64,000 nt of DNA from Gigaspora rosea (Eukaryota; Glomeromycota; Glomeromycetes; Diversisporales; Gigasporaceae). The position numbers and the translations under genes are program-made. Of this stretch, positions 45,842 to 57,229 are shown in pieces; the stretch's first letter is position 1, and the number at the start of each line of letters is the position of its first letter. The stretch covers positions 1-64,000 of the forward strand of contig QKWP01002020.1 in NCBI GenBank assembly GCA_003550325.1. The letters are read 5' to 3'. The notes beneath the pieces are model-generated. The model did not search any database and was not told the DNA's origin. It saw only the letters and a program-made list of their open reading frames with translations.

Positions 45842-47146
45842 TAGTGGATATATTTGACAGACTTTCTAACAATTTTAAATTAAATGTTTAATATCATTAT
45901 CTTTTTCGTCTTTTTCAACACCAATTTTTATTTTCATAACACAATTGCTACACTAATAGTACAAATGTTGATCGCGTGAAACAAAAACTTCTTATGCGCC
46001 TCAATTTTTTTAGTTTTTTTTGTTTTATTTTTTTGAAAAAATTATTTTAAATTATAAATATAAATATTGTATTAATGATATCAATCATACAAAAATTCTT
46101 TTATATGGGTTAACGTTCTTGGGATGGTCGTGTAATGGAGGACAATGAGACAAATAAAATATTGATGTCTTCCATGATTCATATATATTAGATACCGTTA
46201 TAATAATGGATTATAATTCCTAATAAAATAAATTTCTCATAACCATTTTGATTCCTAAAAATGTCCTCATGAACACTAATATTTGAATATCGTGTCATTC
46301 AGATTCCTAAAATGTCTTCATGAACACTAATATTTATATATCGTGTTAGGGTGATAAATGGACTAAGTAATCAAAACAATGTAAGATAACTATAGAATTT
46401 AATATATTGCAGGTTTTTCATGTTGCACGAAGGAAAACAATCGTATACATATCGATATAACAGTAATATTTATATACTGTATTTATTATATTTATTAAAA
46501 TTTCAAAACGATTCAATTCACTAAAAAGACAAAGAATTGTTGGAAATTTTCACAAAATGTCTACAAAGTGTCCAAAAACAAAGTTACGTGAGTATTTTAT
46601 GTAATATGTAAATTTTAGGTGTTCAAATGATACAATATAAGTTATAAGTTTATTAAAAAAAATTCGTACAATAAGTACAAACAAAAAAATTTACTAGAAC
46701 TTTTGCGAAAAATCGAACGTAACTTTTTCGAGATAGTTCTTATGAAGAGATTTCACTCAAAAGAAATTAGAAAAAGAAGTGCAATATTCAGAGGAATCTT
46801 TTAGAATTTTGTACTTTCGATATAATTAATTGAAGTAAAATGATATTTTAGCCATCATTTTTAATTTCACTGATAAAATCAGATCATATTAAAATTACTA
46901 ATATACCTGACATAGTTTTGATTACTTAGTCCGTTTATCGTGTCATTAAGATTTCTAAATACAAAAGTACGCCGTTACTCGAGACTCAACAAAACTTTGG
47001 TTCACCATTGGTCGTTTACACAAGATGCACTCCCAATCGTGCTACTTGGGTTTGTATTACTTGATGAGCGTAACCTTATTTCTCAATTTATTTTTTCATA
47101 AACAAAATAATCAAATCGGATGTATGCCATTGGGTATACATCAGGT
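45842..47146. other. Upstream region of the pseudokinase gene; short tandem duplication
   Basis: No gene. At 46250-46355 a ~53-bp unit (ATTCCTAAAAATGTCCTCAT, then GAACACTAATATTTGAATAT) is present twice. The promoter of the minus-strand gene should lie just right of 45841; the first 300 bp are AT-rich with no distinct box that I would call. Confidence 0.45.
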
Positions 47147-47397
47147 ATATGGGGTCTTTGCCTTGAAAATCTAGTTCCGACATTTCCGATCGGGCTAATT
47201 CGGACAAATTCAAACCCGCGTACCGTTCATGTTATATGTAAACCATCCTTGACTTTATTGATTCGATAGTTTATCGAATAAACTATCGAATCAATAAAGG
47301 TAAAGAATAAACACGAACCGATATGAGGGTTTGAATTTGTCCGAATTAGCCCGATCGGAAATGTCGGAACGTGATTTTCAAGGCAAAGATCCCATAT
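47147..47397. mobile_element. 251-bp fold-back element
   Basis: The left arm ATATGGGGTCTTTGCCTTGA to CAAATTCAAACCC is mirrored by the right arm GGGTTTGAATTTGTCCGAAT to GGCAAAGATCCCATAT, about 95% identical over ~70 bp. A second inner palindrome (TTGATTCGATAGTTTATCGA) forms the centre near 47258-47295. Open frames here follow the palindrome and are not genes. Confidence 0.8.
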
Positions 47398-47434
47398 CAA
47401 CAAAAATACTCCCAATATGTTTTAAGATACGCAA

Positions 47435-47652
47435 ATATGATACTATTACGTTCATAAACAATTACACAGACAAGTTTATTTTACAGACGATCAATTCACA
47501 GACAGCCATTTTTTTGTAGACAATTTATTTTATCGACAAGTTCATTTTTTACATAAATTAAAAGTTACCCTAACTTTAACCCCTAACCTTATTGATAATA
47601 TCATAACTAGAATTATTTTGTCGGTGAAATAAGTTGTCGATAATTGATTATC
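47435..47652. mobile_element. Palindromic MITE, copy 4 of the 30439 family
   Basis: Has CAGACAAGTTTATTTTACAG, ATTTTATCGACAAGTTCATT and GTCGGTGAAATAAGTTGTCG, in the same left-to-right inverted arrangement as the copies at 30439 and 36770, though more diverged. Confidence 0.6.
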
Positions 47653-48345
47653 TTTAACCAAGATGTCTAACAGCGACGGTACCCTGACACTGTCCAACAA
47701 TAACTCAATATTCAAATTAAAAGTCTTCATTTTTTTACTTTTTCTGTTAGAATCATTCGCAATATAATGAAATCCCTGATATTCTACTTCTATGTTGTTG
47801 TTATATGCCCAAATTTACGGTGTGCATCCGTTGATATACCCGATATATATCCAATATGTATCCAATTTGAATTAATTTAACCCGTGGGTTTTTAGGAAAC
47901 CGCCTAGTGCTACCATCCTAAAAATATAGTTGGCCAATCTGCAAAAGAAAACAATCCAAAAGCTGTTAATAAAATAATTTTATTAATAAATCTGTTTTCT
48001 GTGCACTAGCAAAAAGTTTTTCTTGCAAGCTTTGATATTAGCAAAGCCTGAAACATAACCCTAATTTAACAGCAAATGTTTTGGCGAGATTTTTTAAATT
48101 TGCAACGTTAGGTTTCTATTTCAAGAAAATTCTAATAGAATGTTCTATAATTGTGAGCATTTTATTCGGAACAATAAAACATTCATTACTGCAGTACCCC
48201 TGAATACTAATGTTATATATATATATATAACCTTCGTCTTTAAACTTTATATAAGTGTATAATTAAATTTTATATAAAATGTACGCAATAGTTTAAGTGT
48301 ACAATATACTTTTAAATTATAATTTTAAATTTATAATAAAGTGTA
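47653..48345. other. Intergenic, no supported gene
   Basis: AT-rich DNA with a (TA)n run near 48215-48230 and no coding signal. Confidence 0.4.
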
Positions 48346-48430
48346 CACTCCCCTGACATTGATCACCGGATTTTTGATAATCACGTTACCTACTGACGAT
48401 CGTAGCCATATATACAACTTTTTTTTTAAT

Positions 48431-49119
48431 TCAAGTTGACGGTAGGTCAACAGATCGAAAAGACAGCTAAGCAGTGATGCATTAGCAGGCGAGGATCACA
48501 TGGGTGATCCCGGTTCTTACAAGAGAATCCAGTATATTCAAGGGGAAGATAGGTAGAAATTTAATGAATTACCAATTCCGGGTTATGGCTTGAATACAAA
48601 TATTACTAAATTTAGCAGGAACGTGACAATAACATAAAGATATAAACGGAGGAGCGGCAGTGCAGCATGACAGCAGCCTTTCAAGAGGCTAAGCAATTTC
48701 GACCCTGCCCTACCCTCCCTCACGTAGAATCCTGCCATTTTGTGCAGCTTAAACGTCTTTTTACGGCCGGCTTGCATTATGCAGGCGGGAAACCACCGGC
48801 CAAGATCATGTGACTTCAAAGCTTCTGGCTAACAGCCGGCCAGCATTTATGCGGGCGGGAAACCACCGGCTAATGCCAATTATACATCAAACGCACTGAT
48901 GTATGCTATATATCTCTGTCAATTATACATCAATCGCACTGATGTATGTCTCTTTCAATTATACATCAAACTCACTGATGTATGCTATATATCTCTTCAA
49001 TTATACATCACACGCACTGATGTATGCTATATATCTCTTTAATAAAGTTTGAATAAATCCAGCGCTATTAGCGCTGGAATAAGTCCAACTATTATATCAC
49101 ATGCGTGCAGTTCTTTTCG
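48431..49119. mobile_element. 689-bp composite insertion inside the fold-back arm
   Basis: The boundaries follow from comparing the interrupted left arm with the intact right arm. Contents in order: a possible tRNA-like head (A-box-like GCTAAGCAGTGATGC near 48466 and B-box-like GGTTCTTACAAGA near 48511); two GCCGGC...GCGGGAAACCACCGGC modules (48763-48800 and 48833-48872); four ~42-bp tandem units; and a CCAGCGCTATTAGCGCTGG hairpin near 49059. It is much more GC-rich than its host. It could be a SINE-like or other non-autonomous element. No clear target duplication was found. Confidence 0.6.
48878..49045. repeat. Four tandem ~42-bp units with inner palindrome
   Basis: Each unit reads AATTATACATCAAACGCACT then GATGTATGCTATATATCTCT with small changes. 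ATACATCA...TGATGTAT forms a short stem in every unit. One copy lacks the CTATATAT part. Confidence 0.85.
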
Positions 49120-50004
49120 TGAGAAAATTAAACATGGCGTAGTAAGTAAAGTTGTACAGAATAACGATTTGCATGTACTCTAAAATTTTTAGGAATTTTA
49201 GATAAAATTTTATTAAGTCGTATTTAGCATTTTTGATCAAAAAAACGAAAATTAAAAAATTTTATATTAGGTCGACGCATTTTAAAACCCTATTATAAAT
49301 AATAGTTGGTTTTAAAATATGTCATTCTCCATACCTAACGGCATATAGAATTAAATTTTCATAGAGCAATTCAAAAAATTTCTCATAAAATTTTTGAGTT
49401 TAATTAAAATTTTTGACAAATAAAAAGTTGCAATTTTCGTACCTTAAAATTCGATATAGTAGAACATTATAAAATTTGTATTAGAATAGCTTAAAAAAAT
49501 AATCATATATGTATTAAATAATAAATACTTAAATACTTTATTTTGGGAGATTTTTAATAAAAATTTTATAATGTTCTACTATATCGAATTTTAAGGTACG
49601 AAAATTGCAACTTTTTATTTATCAAAAATTTTAATTAAACTCAAAAATTTTATGAGAAATTTTTTGAATTGCTCTATGAAAATTTAATCCTATATGCCGT
49701 TAGGTATGGAGAATGACATATTTTAAAACCAACTATTATTTATAATAGGGTTTTAAAATGCGTCGACCTAATATAAAATTTTTTAATTTTCGTTTTTTTG
49801 ATCAAAAATGCTAAATACGACTTAATAAAATTTTATCTAAAATTCCTAAAAATTTTAGAGTACATGCAAATCGTTATTCTGTACAACTTTACTTACTACG
49901 CCATGTTTAATTTTCTCATTAAAAAAAAAGTTGTATATATGGCTACGATCGTCAGTAGGTAACGCGATTATCAAAAATCCGGTGATCAATGTCAGGGGAG
50001 TGTA

Positions 50005-51005
50005 CTACCTAGTTTTAATTAAGAAGATGTAATAAATGTTTAAAATTAAATATTTTAAAAAAAGTAAAAGTTAGCAAATTATATTTATGTTTTAAAATTT
50101 CTATTAATTTGAAATCGGTAATATTCAATTTTTATACAATGTTGTAATCCATAAAAGTTATATCCTTTTGCGAAGCACAATCCTAGTTTGAAATTAGATC
50201 TCGAATCATTATTGCATTTGTATAATTCATTAAATGTTAGTCAAAATTCGAGGTATAATTGATAATTGCCCCTTTTGTAAAATCTTCATAACATGTTATC
50301 ATGTTAGCATGTATGCATGTTAAGGGGTAAGAATTATGAAAATTCTAGATAGCACGTCAATGTGTTAGGCTTAGAGGTATCATTGTTAATAGTACGTAGC
50401 GTGTTAGATAGCACGTTAATGTGCCATTAACACGTTAATGTTCTTATATTAAATCCAAATGTATATAAACAAATGAATTTGACTTCAATAAAGAGAGATA
50501 CTTGTAGAGAAGTTTCCTTCGATTTTACTTAAGCAAAAAATAAAGGAAAGCTAGTGTAGTACTTTATTCGGTTAAACGTAAACATACTCCGTCCCTAATA
50601 GTTACAGTACATGCGTATTTTAAAGCATATGTGTACAAATTATTGTAATATATAAACAAACAATATTTATTTTCTAGAATCAATTTAGAGACGTGTATAT
50701 AAAGTTATTTGCATATTATGTGCGACAAACCATTCTTGCGCAATAAGTAACTGTACGACATTTCTATTTTGATATTATTAATAAAGTGTACATCAAAGGT
50801 TGTTATTAAAAGAAATTTCGTTTTAACTGTACGATAAACATTTTAAAAAATTTAGTCTAAGTGTACAACAAACGTTTAATGGGTCCTATTATAGCATAAT
50901 ATTTGTACTTTTATAGGCCTTTTTGTCATTAAATTATATATTGCGTATCTTATTGTGTATAAATTTTTAAAAAAATTTTTAGTTGTTCATACAATTGTTT
51001 TAAAC
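50005..51005. other. Upstream region of the kinase gene
   Basis: AT-rich. Around 50290-50440 there is a cluster of ATGTTAGCATG and GCACGTTAATGTG-like repeats with CACGT/ACGTG cores. Whether they regulate the downstream gene is unknown. No other gene is seen. Confidence 0.4.
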
Positions 51006-52602
51006 ATGGATCCTCATTGGGATCTTTCAGAAATTCGTTTTGATTTAATGCGATCTATAATTGAAAAACTCGACGTTTTTTATAAAGAAAGTCAGAATAA
51101 AGAAATAAATAAATTTATCAATGAACTTAATGATCCTGAAATTACGGTCAAAGAAAAGAATTGGTTAATCGAAGAATATATTAGAAAATTTGAAAGGGAT
51201 AAATTAGTCAAATATGTCAATAATGAATTATGTCCTAAATGTAATTCGATGTGTTCTTCGTTGATTTATTGTACATCTTGTATCAGAAATAAATTTAAAG
51301 AAAATTTTGGAAAATGGAGTTCTGGAAACGAAGTTATTGATAAATTTATTCAAGAATGCCAAATGAAAACATTGTTTCCTAATAAGATATTCGAATGGGT
51401 GCCATTTGAAAATTTGAGAGATATTAAATTCTTGGCCGAGGGAGGGTTTGGGAAAATTCACACAGTTGAATGGATTAACGGTCAGATTTCGAATTGGGAT
51501 CATATTACGCAGCAATTTCAAAGATATGGAACTCATAAGTATATTTTGAAATCGTTGAAAAATTCAAATCTCCCAAGTGAAGAGTTTTTTAGAGAGGTAA
51601 GAAAAAATTTTTACAATTTATTAACGTGTTAATATGATATTTCGAATTTTATTGATAGATTAAATAATTCAGGCCGGAACTCACTATGACCTTTATGCTA
51701 GACTTAAAGGGTTGGTGTGGTGTTTTGGAATAACGAAGCATAACATTACCGGTGAATTTATGCTTATTTTATTTTATCATAATTCCAAAGATCTTGGATC
51801 AAAGTTATCAGATGATCCAGAAGCATTGACATGGAAAAATAAGTTATCCATTTTAAGAAGAACTTCAGAAACGCTTTCTCAGATTCATGAAAAGGGCTTT
51901 GCTCACAAAGACTTGCATCCTGGTAATATCTTGTTACACGACAATTTGAATGATTGTTATGTAGGTGATTTCGGCTTTACTGGACCTGCGGAAGAAAATT
52001 CAACGGATAAAATCGTCGGTGTTATTCCTTATATGGCACCAGAAGTCCTAAAATATGGACTTTATTCTGATAAATCTGATATTTATGCTTTAGGAATGAT
52101 CATGTGGGAACTAATCACAGGATTTCGTCCATTCGGTAATGTGGCTTATGATCTTGCTTTAATAATTAGAATACTCGAGGGCGAAAGACCTCCAATTATT
52201 CCTGGAGTACCAGAAGAATATACTCAATTGATCATAAAGTGCTGGGATAGCGATCCTTCTAAGAGACCAACAGCAATTGAAATAAAAAATTATTGTAATT
52301 TTTTGTTGAGTGGAATGTACAGAGGTGTTTTAAACTTGGATGAATTATTCATTAAACTGAATTATACTCAAGACAAGCATCCTTCGAACTTTTATACTAG
52401 CAAAGCTCATCATTATCAAGATTTACCTGAACCAAAAAAATCAAAAATTACTGTTCTCACTACCAAAGGTAGATACATATAAATACTGTTGATTTATGCT
52501 TTAATTTATTAATTATAATTCACATTATTTAATTTAGGATACGATTCTCAACAACTCGGTGTGTCATCAATTTTGGATGAAGACATTGATATTGACGAGT
52601 GA
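51006..52602 (+). CDS. TKL-type protein kinase with zinc-like N-terminus, three exons, 483 residues
   Basis: Exons 51006-51596, 51673-52468 and 52538-52602; both introns are GT-AG (76 and 69 nt) and frames join cleanly. I chose ATG 51006 (MDPHWDLSEIRFDLM); an upstream in-frame ATG at 50955 would add a hydrophobic 17-residue lead. Residues 76-92 have CPKC...YCTSC, a likely zinc knuckle seen in this glomeromycete family. The kinase domain starts near 139. Motifs: glycine loop AEGGFGK (144-150), Lys 182 (YILKSLK), catalytic loop HKDLHPGNILL (275-285), DFG (296-298), APE (319-321), SDIYALGMIMWELITG and KRPTA. All key residues are present, so phosphotransfer on Ser/Thr or Tyr is likely. The tail ends TTKGYDSQQLG...DIDIDE. 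Substrate unknown. Confidence 0.92.
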
Positions 52603-52607
52603 ATAAA
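52602..52607 (+). terminator. Candidate polyadenylation signal AATAAA
   Basis: AATAAA starts at the last base of the kinase stop codon and is followed by a T-rich stretch. Position and strand fit a very short 3' UTR; other AT-rich signals nearby are possible. Confidence 0.45.
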
Positions 52608-52910
52608 TATTTAAATTTTTATTTTTTTTTATTTTTATTTATTTTGCTTATTTTTTATTTTTGGATTGACTGAGAGAAAAAATCATTGTTCTTGGTCCCT
52701 GATTCATGTTTCTCGATCAATTCTAATAAATAGCACAAATGCACCGTTTTTGAATCATGTGATCAATAAGATATCACATACTGTATAAAAATTGGGTTTC
52801 GCCAAATTAGATATACAATTACTTATTTTTTTATTGGCTAAATCTTTTTAATACAAAATTATGATTATTTATAATGTAACTATATTTTTTTATACAATCG
52901 ACCCTCTCAA

Positions 52911-52956
52911 AATGGTGGACAGATTTTGTATCGATTTTGAGAGGTTATCGGATTTA
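52911..52956. repeat. Dispersed repeat, partner of 61996-62040
   Basis: Shares ATGGTGGACAG, TTTTGTATC and GAGAGGTTATCGGATTT with 61996-62040. CTCTCAAAATGG...TTTTGAGAGG also forms a short inverted pair here, so it may be a transposon end. Confidence 0.55.
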
Positions 52957-52989
52957 AGAACCATCACGTGGTTGGCCATTATCAACGGA

Positions 52990-53230
52990 CCAATCAAATT
53001 AGATTTTTTAAATTTAATTGGGTTCAAATGAACCCATGTTTGGCTCATTTGAACCAGTATGAATTTAAATGAGCCCGGGTTGGCTCATTTGAACCGGGTT
53101 GGGTTCAAAATGAGCCCAGAATAAGTCTATTTGAACCTGGAATGGATCATTTGTACTCGAGTTGGGTGCAAATAAACCCGGAATGGGCCTATTTGAGCAT
53201 GAGTTTGGTCACAATGAACCGAAATATTTA
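52990..53230. repeat. GGCTCATTTGAACC repeat block
   Basis: Alternating direct and inverted copies of GGTTCAAATGAACC/GGCTCATTTGAACC, for example near 53021, 53041, 53082 and 53098, form a degenerate palindromic block of ~240 bp. Any open frame here is a by-product. Confidence 0.7.
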
Positions 53231-54065
53231 TTATTAAATAAACAAAATTTATAATTCTTGAGTACTAAATAAAATAAGTCTACTTCTATAATCTGATTCT
53301 ACCTATTTAAACCCGGACGTAGATGTGACTTGCACAAGTTTTGGTAATACCAGAAGGTTCCATTGACCCAAATATTATAAGGCTTCTGGGCTGTGTAGAG
53401 ACATAAATCATACGATGTGGGGGGAACTGGTTATTGCACGCAAAATTTCGAGCAAAATGCGAATATTGTTTTGATGGCTTTTAGGCGCAAAATGAACATA
53501 CCGGTACAAAAAATTTTAGCCATCTAGGAATCAAATTCAATATAGGATATCAGATATGCTTATTTAATTGTTAAATAATGACGTATATTAAATTTGATTC
53601 GTTACAATTAGTGATGTGCCATTTATATGATACCTGAAAAATTTTAGTGTATAGTACGTACAGACGTACTGTACGTTGTTAACCTGCGAGTACCTATCGA
53701 AAATCGAGGTTAACGGAGCAACTATCAACAGAGAGTCTCGTGAGCACAGAGACACAGAACTGTGCTGTGGTATGTTATAGTTGTACAAGCGAGAGGGTTT
53801 TATGTATATAGCGATTTGGCAATTCGAAAGTGTGTGTGATGTAATATAGAATCGATTGTAGTATCCTTATTCATATTTAATAAGATATCATGACAAACAT
53901 ACAAAGTGGAGCGAATATCGCCCATATCATATTTTAACAATCGTATGGGAGAGCTTGGTGCTTTCATGCCGAGTTTAACTCCGATGATTGTCGTTAGAAG
54001 GTCACATGAATTTGACAGTAATTTATGGGACATGGATATTTATGATTTATTAGGCATTTATTATA
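53231..54065. other. No supported gene
   Basis: Short open frames on both strands (around 53588-54033) have no recognisable domain and overlap each other. The sequence is less AT-rich near 53630-53790, which includes a TACGTACAGACGTACTGTACG-like palindrome near 53655. Confidence 0.4.
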
Positions 54066-54702
54066 AAAAAGCATGGGGGACTTTCTCATTTTTCGGAAAA
54101 ACACGGGGATTATTATAAGGTAGTTAACCAATAATAAACTGGCTTTTTTAACACGTGATATCATTTTTGTCAAAACAGATAGATAATCGTTAAACAATCA
54201 ACGGGCTTTATTCATGTATTAAAATTTTCTTCGAACCACGTTGTAAAAGAATCCAACTATTAATTCACGCACTAATAGCAATTTTACAGTTTTAAAAACT
54301 TTATTTAAAAGGGTTTGATAACAAGTTACACGTCCCTTAATAGTTTTTCTTAAAAACCTGCATAATTAATAAAACTATACTATTGTATATATTAAATAAC
54401 TTCTATTGTGTTAAATATCTTTTAAGAACCATCATAACTTTAAGAAGAGTCTACAAAATTTGAAAATAAAAGCTAACAAGTTAATATTATAACTAAAAAA
54501 CAGATTAAAATACAAAAGTCAACGTTGAACTTTGTGAATTTAGCAGTACAATATACTTTTATTACCTCTTACTATACGGTAGATAGTACTTCAACCTTCA
54601 CTATAACTACCGTGATGCAGCGTGATGCAAATGATGGAACTTGAGTTTATTGAAAAGACGTTCCCTACGAAGCTATTTTATTAGTAAAGTATTACATGAT
54701 TG
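54066..54702. repeat. Dispersed repeat, second copy of 29995-31985
   Basis: Matches the other copy through GGGACTTTCTCATTTTTC, GTCAAAACAGATAGATAAT, CTTTTATTACCTCTTACTAT and ACGAAGCTATTTTATTAGTA. It is cut off by the assembly gap. Confidence 0.65.
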
Positions 54703-54935
54703 NNNNNNNNNNNNNNNNNNNNNNNNNNNNNNNNNNNNNNNNNNNNNNNNNNNNNNNNNNNNNNNNNNNNNNNNNNNNNNNNNNNNNNNNNNNNNNNNNN
54801 NNNNNNNNNNNNNNNNNNNNNNNNNNNNNNNNNNNNNNNNNNNNNNNNNNNNNNNNNNNNNNNNNNNNNNNNNNNNNNNNNNNNNNNNNNNNNNNNNNNN
54901 NNNNNNNNNNNNNNNNNNNNNNNNNNNNNNNNNNN
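54703..54935. other. Assembly gap, 233 N
   Basis: A run of N. It probably covers part of the repeat that begins at 54066 and the left end of the fold-back element that follows. Confidence 0.99.
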
Positions 54936-55171
54936 GGGTTTGATTTGAGTTTGATCAAACCCCAAATCAAACCAAACTCAAACTATAAATTTTATAAAGT
55001 TTGAGATCAAACCCAAATTCAAATAAAAAATAATCAAATTCAAACCAAACTCAAATACTAAACTAAGTTTGATTTGAGTTTGATTTGAAGTTTGCAAACT
55101 AGTTTGAGTTTGAATGACATATATATTTTTATATTTTAAATGATAATCAGCCTGTCAACTAGAGAGTAATC

Positions 55172-55790
55172 ATAGGCGAAATATAGCATGCTTCCATTTA
55201 AAACTTTTTTCTTACTAAGTTAATGATACATGTCCACTAATTGAAAGTTGTAGAGCTCGTCGAGACATATCTAACAGTGGTTAGATCATCTAAATCGGCC
55301 AGCGGATGGTGAGATATCGTCAAAAAACGATTGGTCGACTATATAAAACTTAGTGATCAGATTACATATGAAAATCACTATAGGCGAAATGTGACGTTCT
55401 TCCATCTAAAACTTTTTCTTACTAAGTTAACGATACATGTCCACTAATTGAAAGTTGTAGAGATCGTTGAGATGCAGCTAACGGTGGTTAGATCATCCGA
55501 AACGGCCCATTGGATGGCAAGATATCGTCAAAAAACAATTGGCTGACTATATAAAACTCAAAGATGCAGATTACATATAAAAATCACTACAGTATAGGCG
55601 AAATGTGGCGTTCTTCCATCTAAAACTTTTTTTTTACTAAGTTAACGATACTTGTCCACTAATTGAAAGTCGTAGAGCTTGTCGAGACGCACCTAATGGT
55701 GGTTAGTCGTCCAAATCGACCCAGTGCATGGCGAGATATCGTTGAAAAACGATTGGCCAACTATATAAAATCTCTATGCATATCAGCAGA
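55172..55790. repeat. Three tandem ~210-bp units
   Basis: Units begin ATAGGCGAAAT at 55172, 55380 and 55594. Each has CTTACTAAGTTAA, CCACTAATTGAAAGT and GAGATATCGTC...AACGATTGG. Spacing is 208 and 214 bp. A fourth, inverted copy lies at 56590-56787. Confidence 0.88.
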
Positions 55791-56013
55791 TCGGCGTAAC
55801 ATGTCGGCTCGACCAATCATGATCAGGATTATCAAAAAAATTTTATGCGAAAATTTATTACAAAGCGAATTTTCACAAAAACGGCCTTTTTAACCAGCTT
55901 TGTATTTATAATTAAGTACGTAGAAAATTACGAAATTCATGTATTTAATTATAAGCCAAAAGTATATTAAAAAGGCTATTTTTTTGAAAATTAGCTTCCG
56001 AATTTACCCTTGA

Positions 56014-56332
56014 TACCGTAGCTTTCTGAAAATAAGCTACCTCCAAAAGAAGCTATCCCAGATTTTCAGAAAAATTTTTAAAGAAATCGTTAACAGTTGC
56101 TATATATAAAACTTTTTTTACTACTAAGTAAACTTCAAAAGGTCGAATAAGTAAAGTTGTTCAGCGTAACGAAATACACTTACAGTAAAAATTTCATAGT
56201 ATTTGGACAACTTTTTATTAGTACCTTTTCAATTTTTCGAAAAATTTAACAATCTGAAAATAAGCTACCTCCACGATTTTTTGTATAACTTTTTGGCCAA
56301 AAAGGGTAGCTTATTTTCGGACAAATACGGTA
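56014..56332. mobile_element. 319-bp MITE of the GTAGCTTATTTT-TIR family
   Basis: Ends TACCGTAGCTTTCTGAAAAT and GGTAGCTTATTTTCGGACAA...ACGGTA pair, with TA targets. The interior matches the MITE at 34972 (AGTAAAGTTGTTCAGCG, TTTGGACAACTTTTTATTAG). A paralogous region at 58590-58985 matches both flanks but lacks this element, which supports it as an insertion. Confidence 0.88.
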
Positions 56333-57229
56333 GTTACCAACCCATTTCTCAATGCTCAACCCATCCTAAAACACCCGAATATTTCAACAACCGATAAAAG
56401 TACTTCTTTCTACAGTTTAGCATAGCTCTTTTATTAAGTTTTATTGGTTTTTTAACTTGCCTAGACGTCAAAAAGGCTCTTTTGTTAGTTGTAACAAGTA
56501 CTTCGTTTGTTAGTTTTTCAACGTTACTTAGGAGCAAATTTTTGTATAACAGTTTATCGACAATTACGCTGATCTGCTGATATGGTAAACAATATTTGTT
56601 TATATAGAGAGTTTATATAGTCGGCCATTCGTTTTTCGATGATATCTCGCCATCCACTGGGCTGATTTGGATGATCTAACCACCATTAGATGCGTCTCGA
56701 TGCGCTCTACAATTTCAATTAGTGGGCATGTATCGTTAACTTAGTAAGAAAAAAGTTTTAGATGGAAGCACACCACATTTCGCCTATAGTGATTTTCATA
56801 TGATCACTTTCTAGTTGACTGGCGGATTATCAATTAAAATATAAAAATATATTTATATTATTCAAACTTAAACTAGTTTGCAAACTTCAAACTCAAATTC
56901 AAACCAAACTCAAATTTAACTAAAAAGTTTGCTTCAAATCAAACTCAAATATTTTTTTTAATCATGGTTTGGGTTTGGATTTGATTTCAAATCAAATCAA
57001 ACCCAAATCTGATCTAAAGTTTGATTTGATCTGGCTTTGTAGGAACCCTAATCGCTTATAATCACTATCACTATAAAAATTTGATTTTTTAACAATTTTA
57101 TTAATAAAAAACCCTCATAATAGTTACCAATTTTTAAGTAAATTACAGATTTTAATATCTGATTGGCCAATATTCTTATTCATATTAAAATTATTTATTA
57201 AAGCTTTTTAAAGGGTTGATAGCAAATAA

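Larger units (their letters stand above)
48346..50002. mobile_element. Long fold-back transposon, TA target, ~99% identical arms
   Basis: The left end CACTCCCCTGACATTGATCA is mirrored by the right end TGATCAATGTCAGGGGAGTG, with TA directly outside both (48344-48345 and 50003-50004). The left arm continues 48346-48430, is split by an insertion (48431-49119), and resumes 49120 to about 49477; the right arm is about 49561-50002. Over the ~440 aligned bases I see only a handful of differences. A short unpaired centre (49478-49560) remains. There is no ORF. CACT-type ends with TA targets suggest Tc1/mariner-derived movement. A transcript across it would fold into a very long double-stranded RNA. 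Confidence 0.88.
54936..57050. mobile_element. Fold-back element with TTTGATTTGAG ends, ~2.1 kb visible
   Basis: The left side starts in TTTGATTTGAGTTTGATCAA repeats right after the gap. The right side ends in the inverted kind (to GGCTTTGTAGGAACCCTAA near 57050). Just inside lie copies of a ~210-bp subterminal unit: three in tandem on the left (55172-55790) and one inverted on the right (about 56590-56787). A 319-bp MITE is inserted in the middle. No transposase is seen. The true left end is hidden by the gap. Confidence 0.7.

Noticed and set aside
47227-47730. Short frames on both strands
   Set aside because: They follow the arms of a fold-back element and a palindromic MITE.
48878-49045. 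Repeats with palindromes resembling a CRISPR array
   Set aside because: Contiguous tandem units without spacers inside a transposon insertion.
54641-55004. Open frames through the run of N
   Set aside because: Artefact of translating unknown bases.
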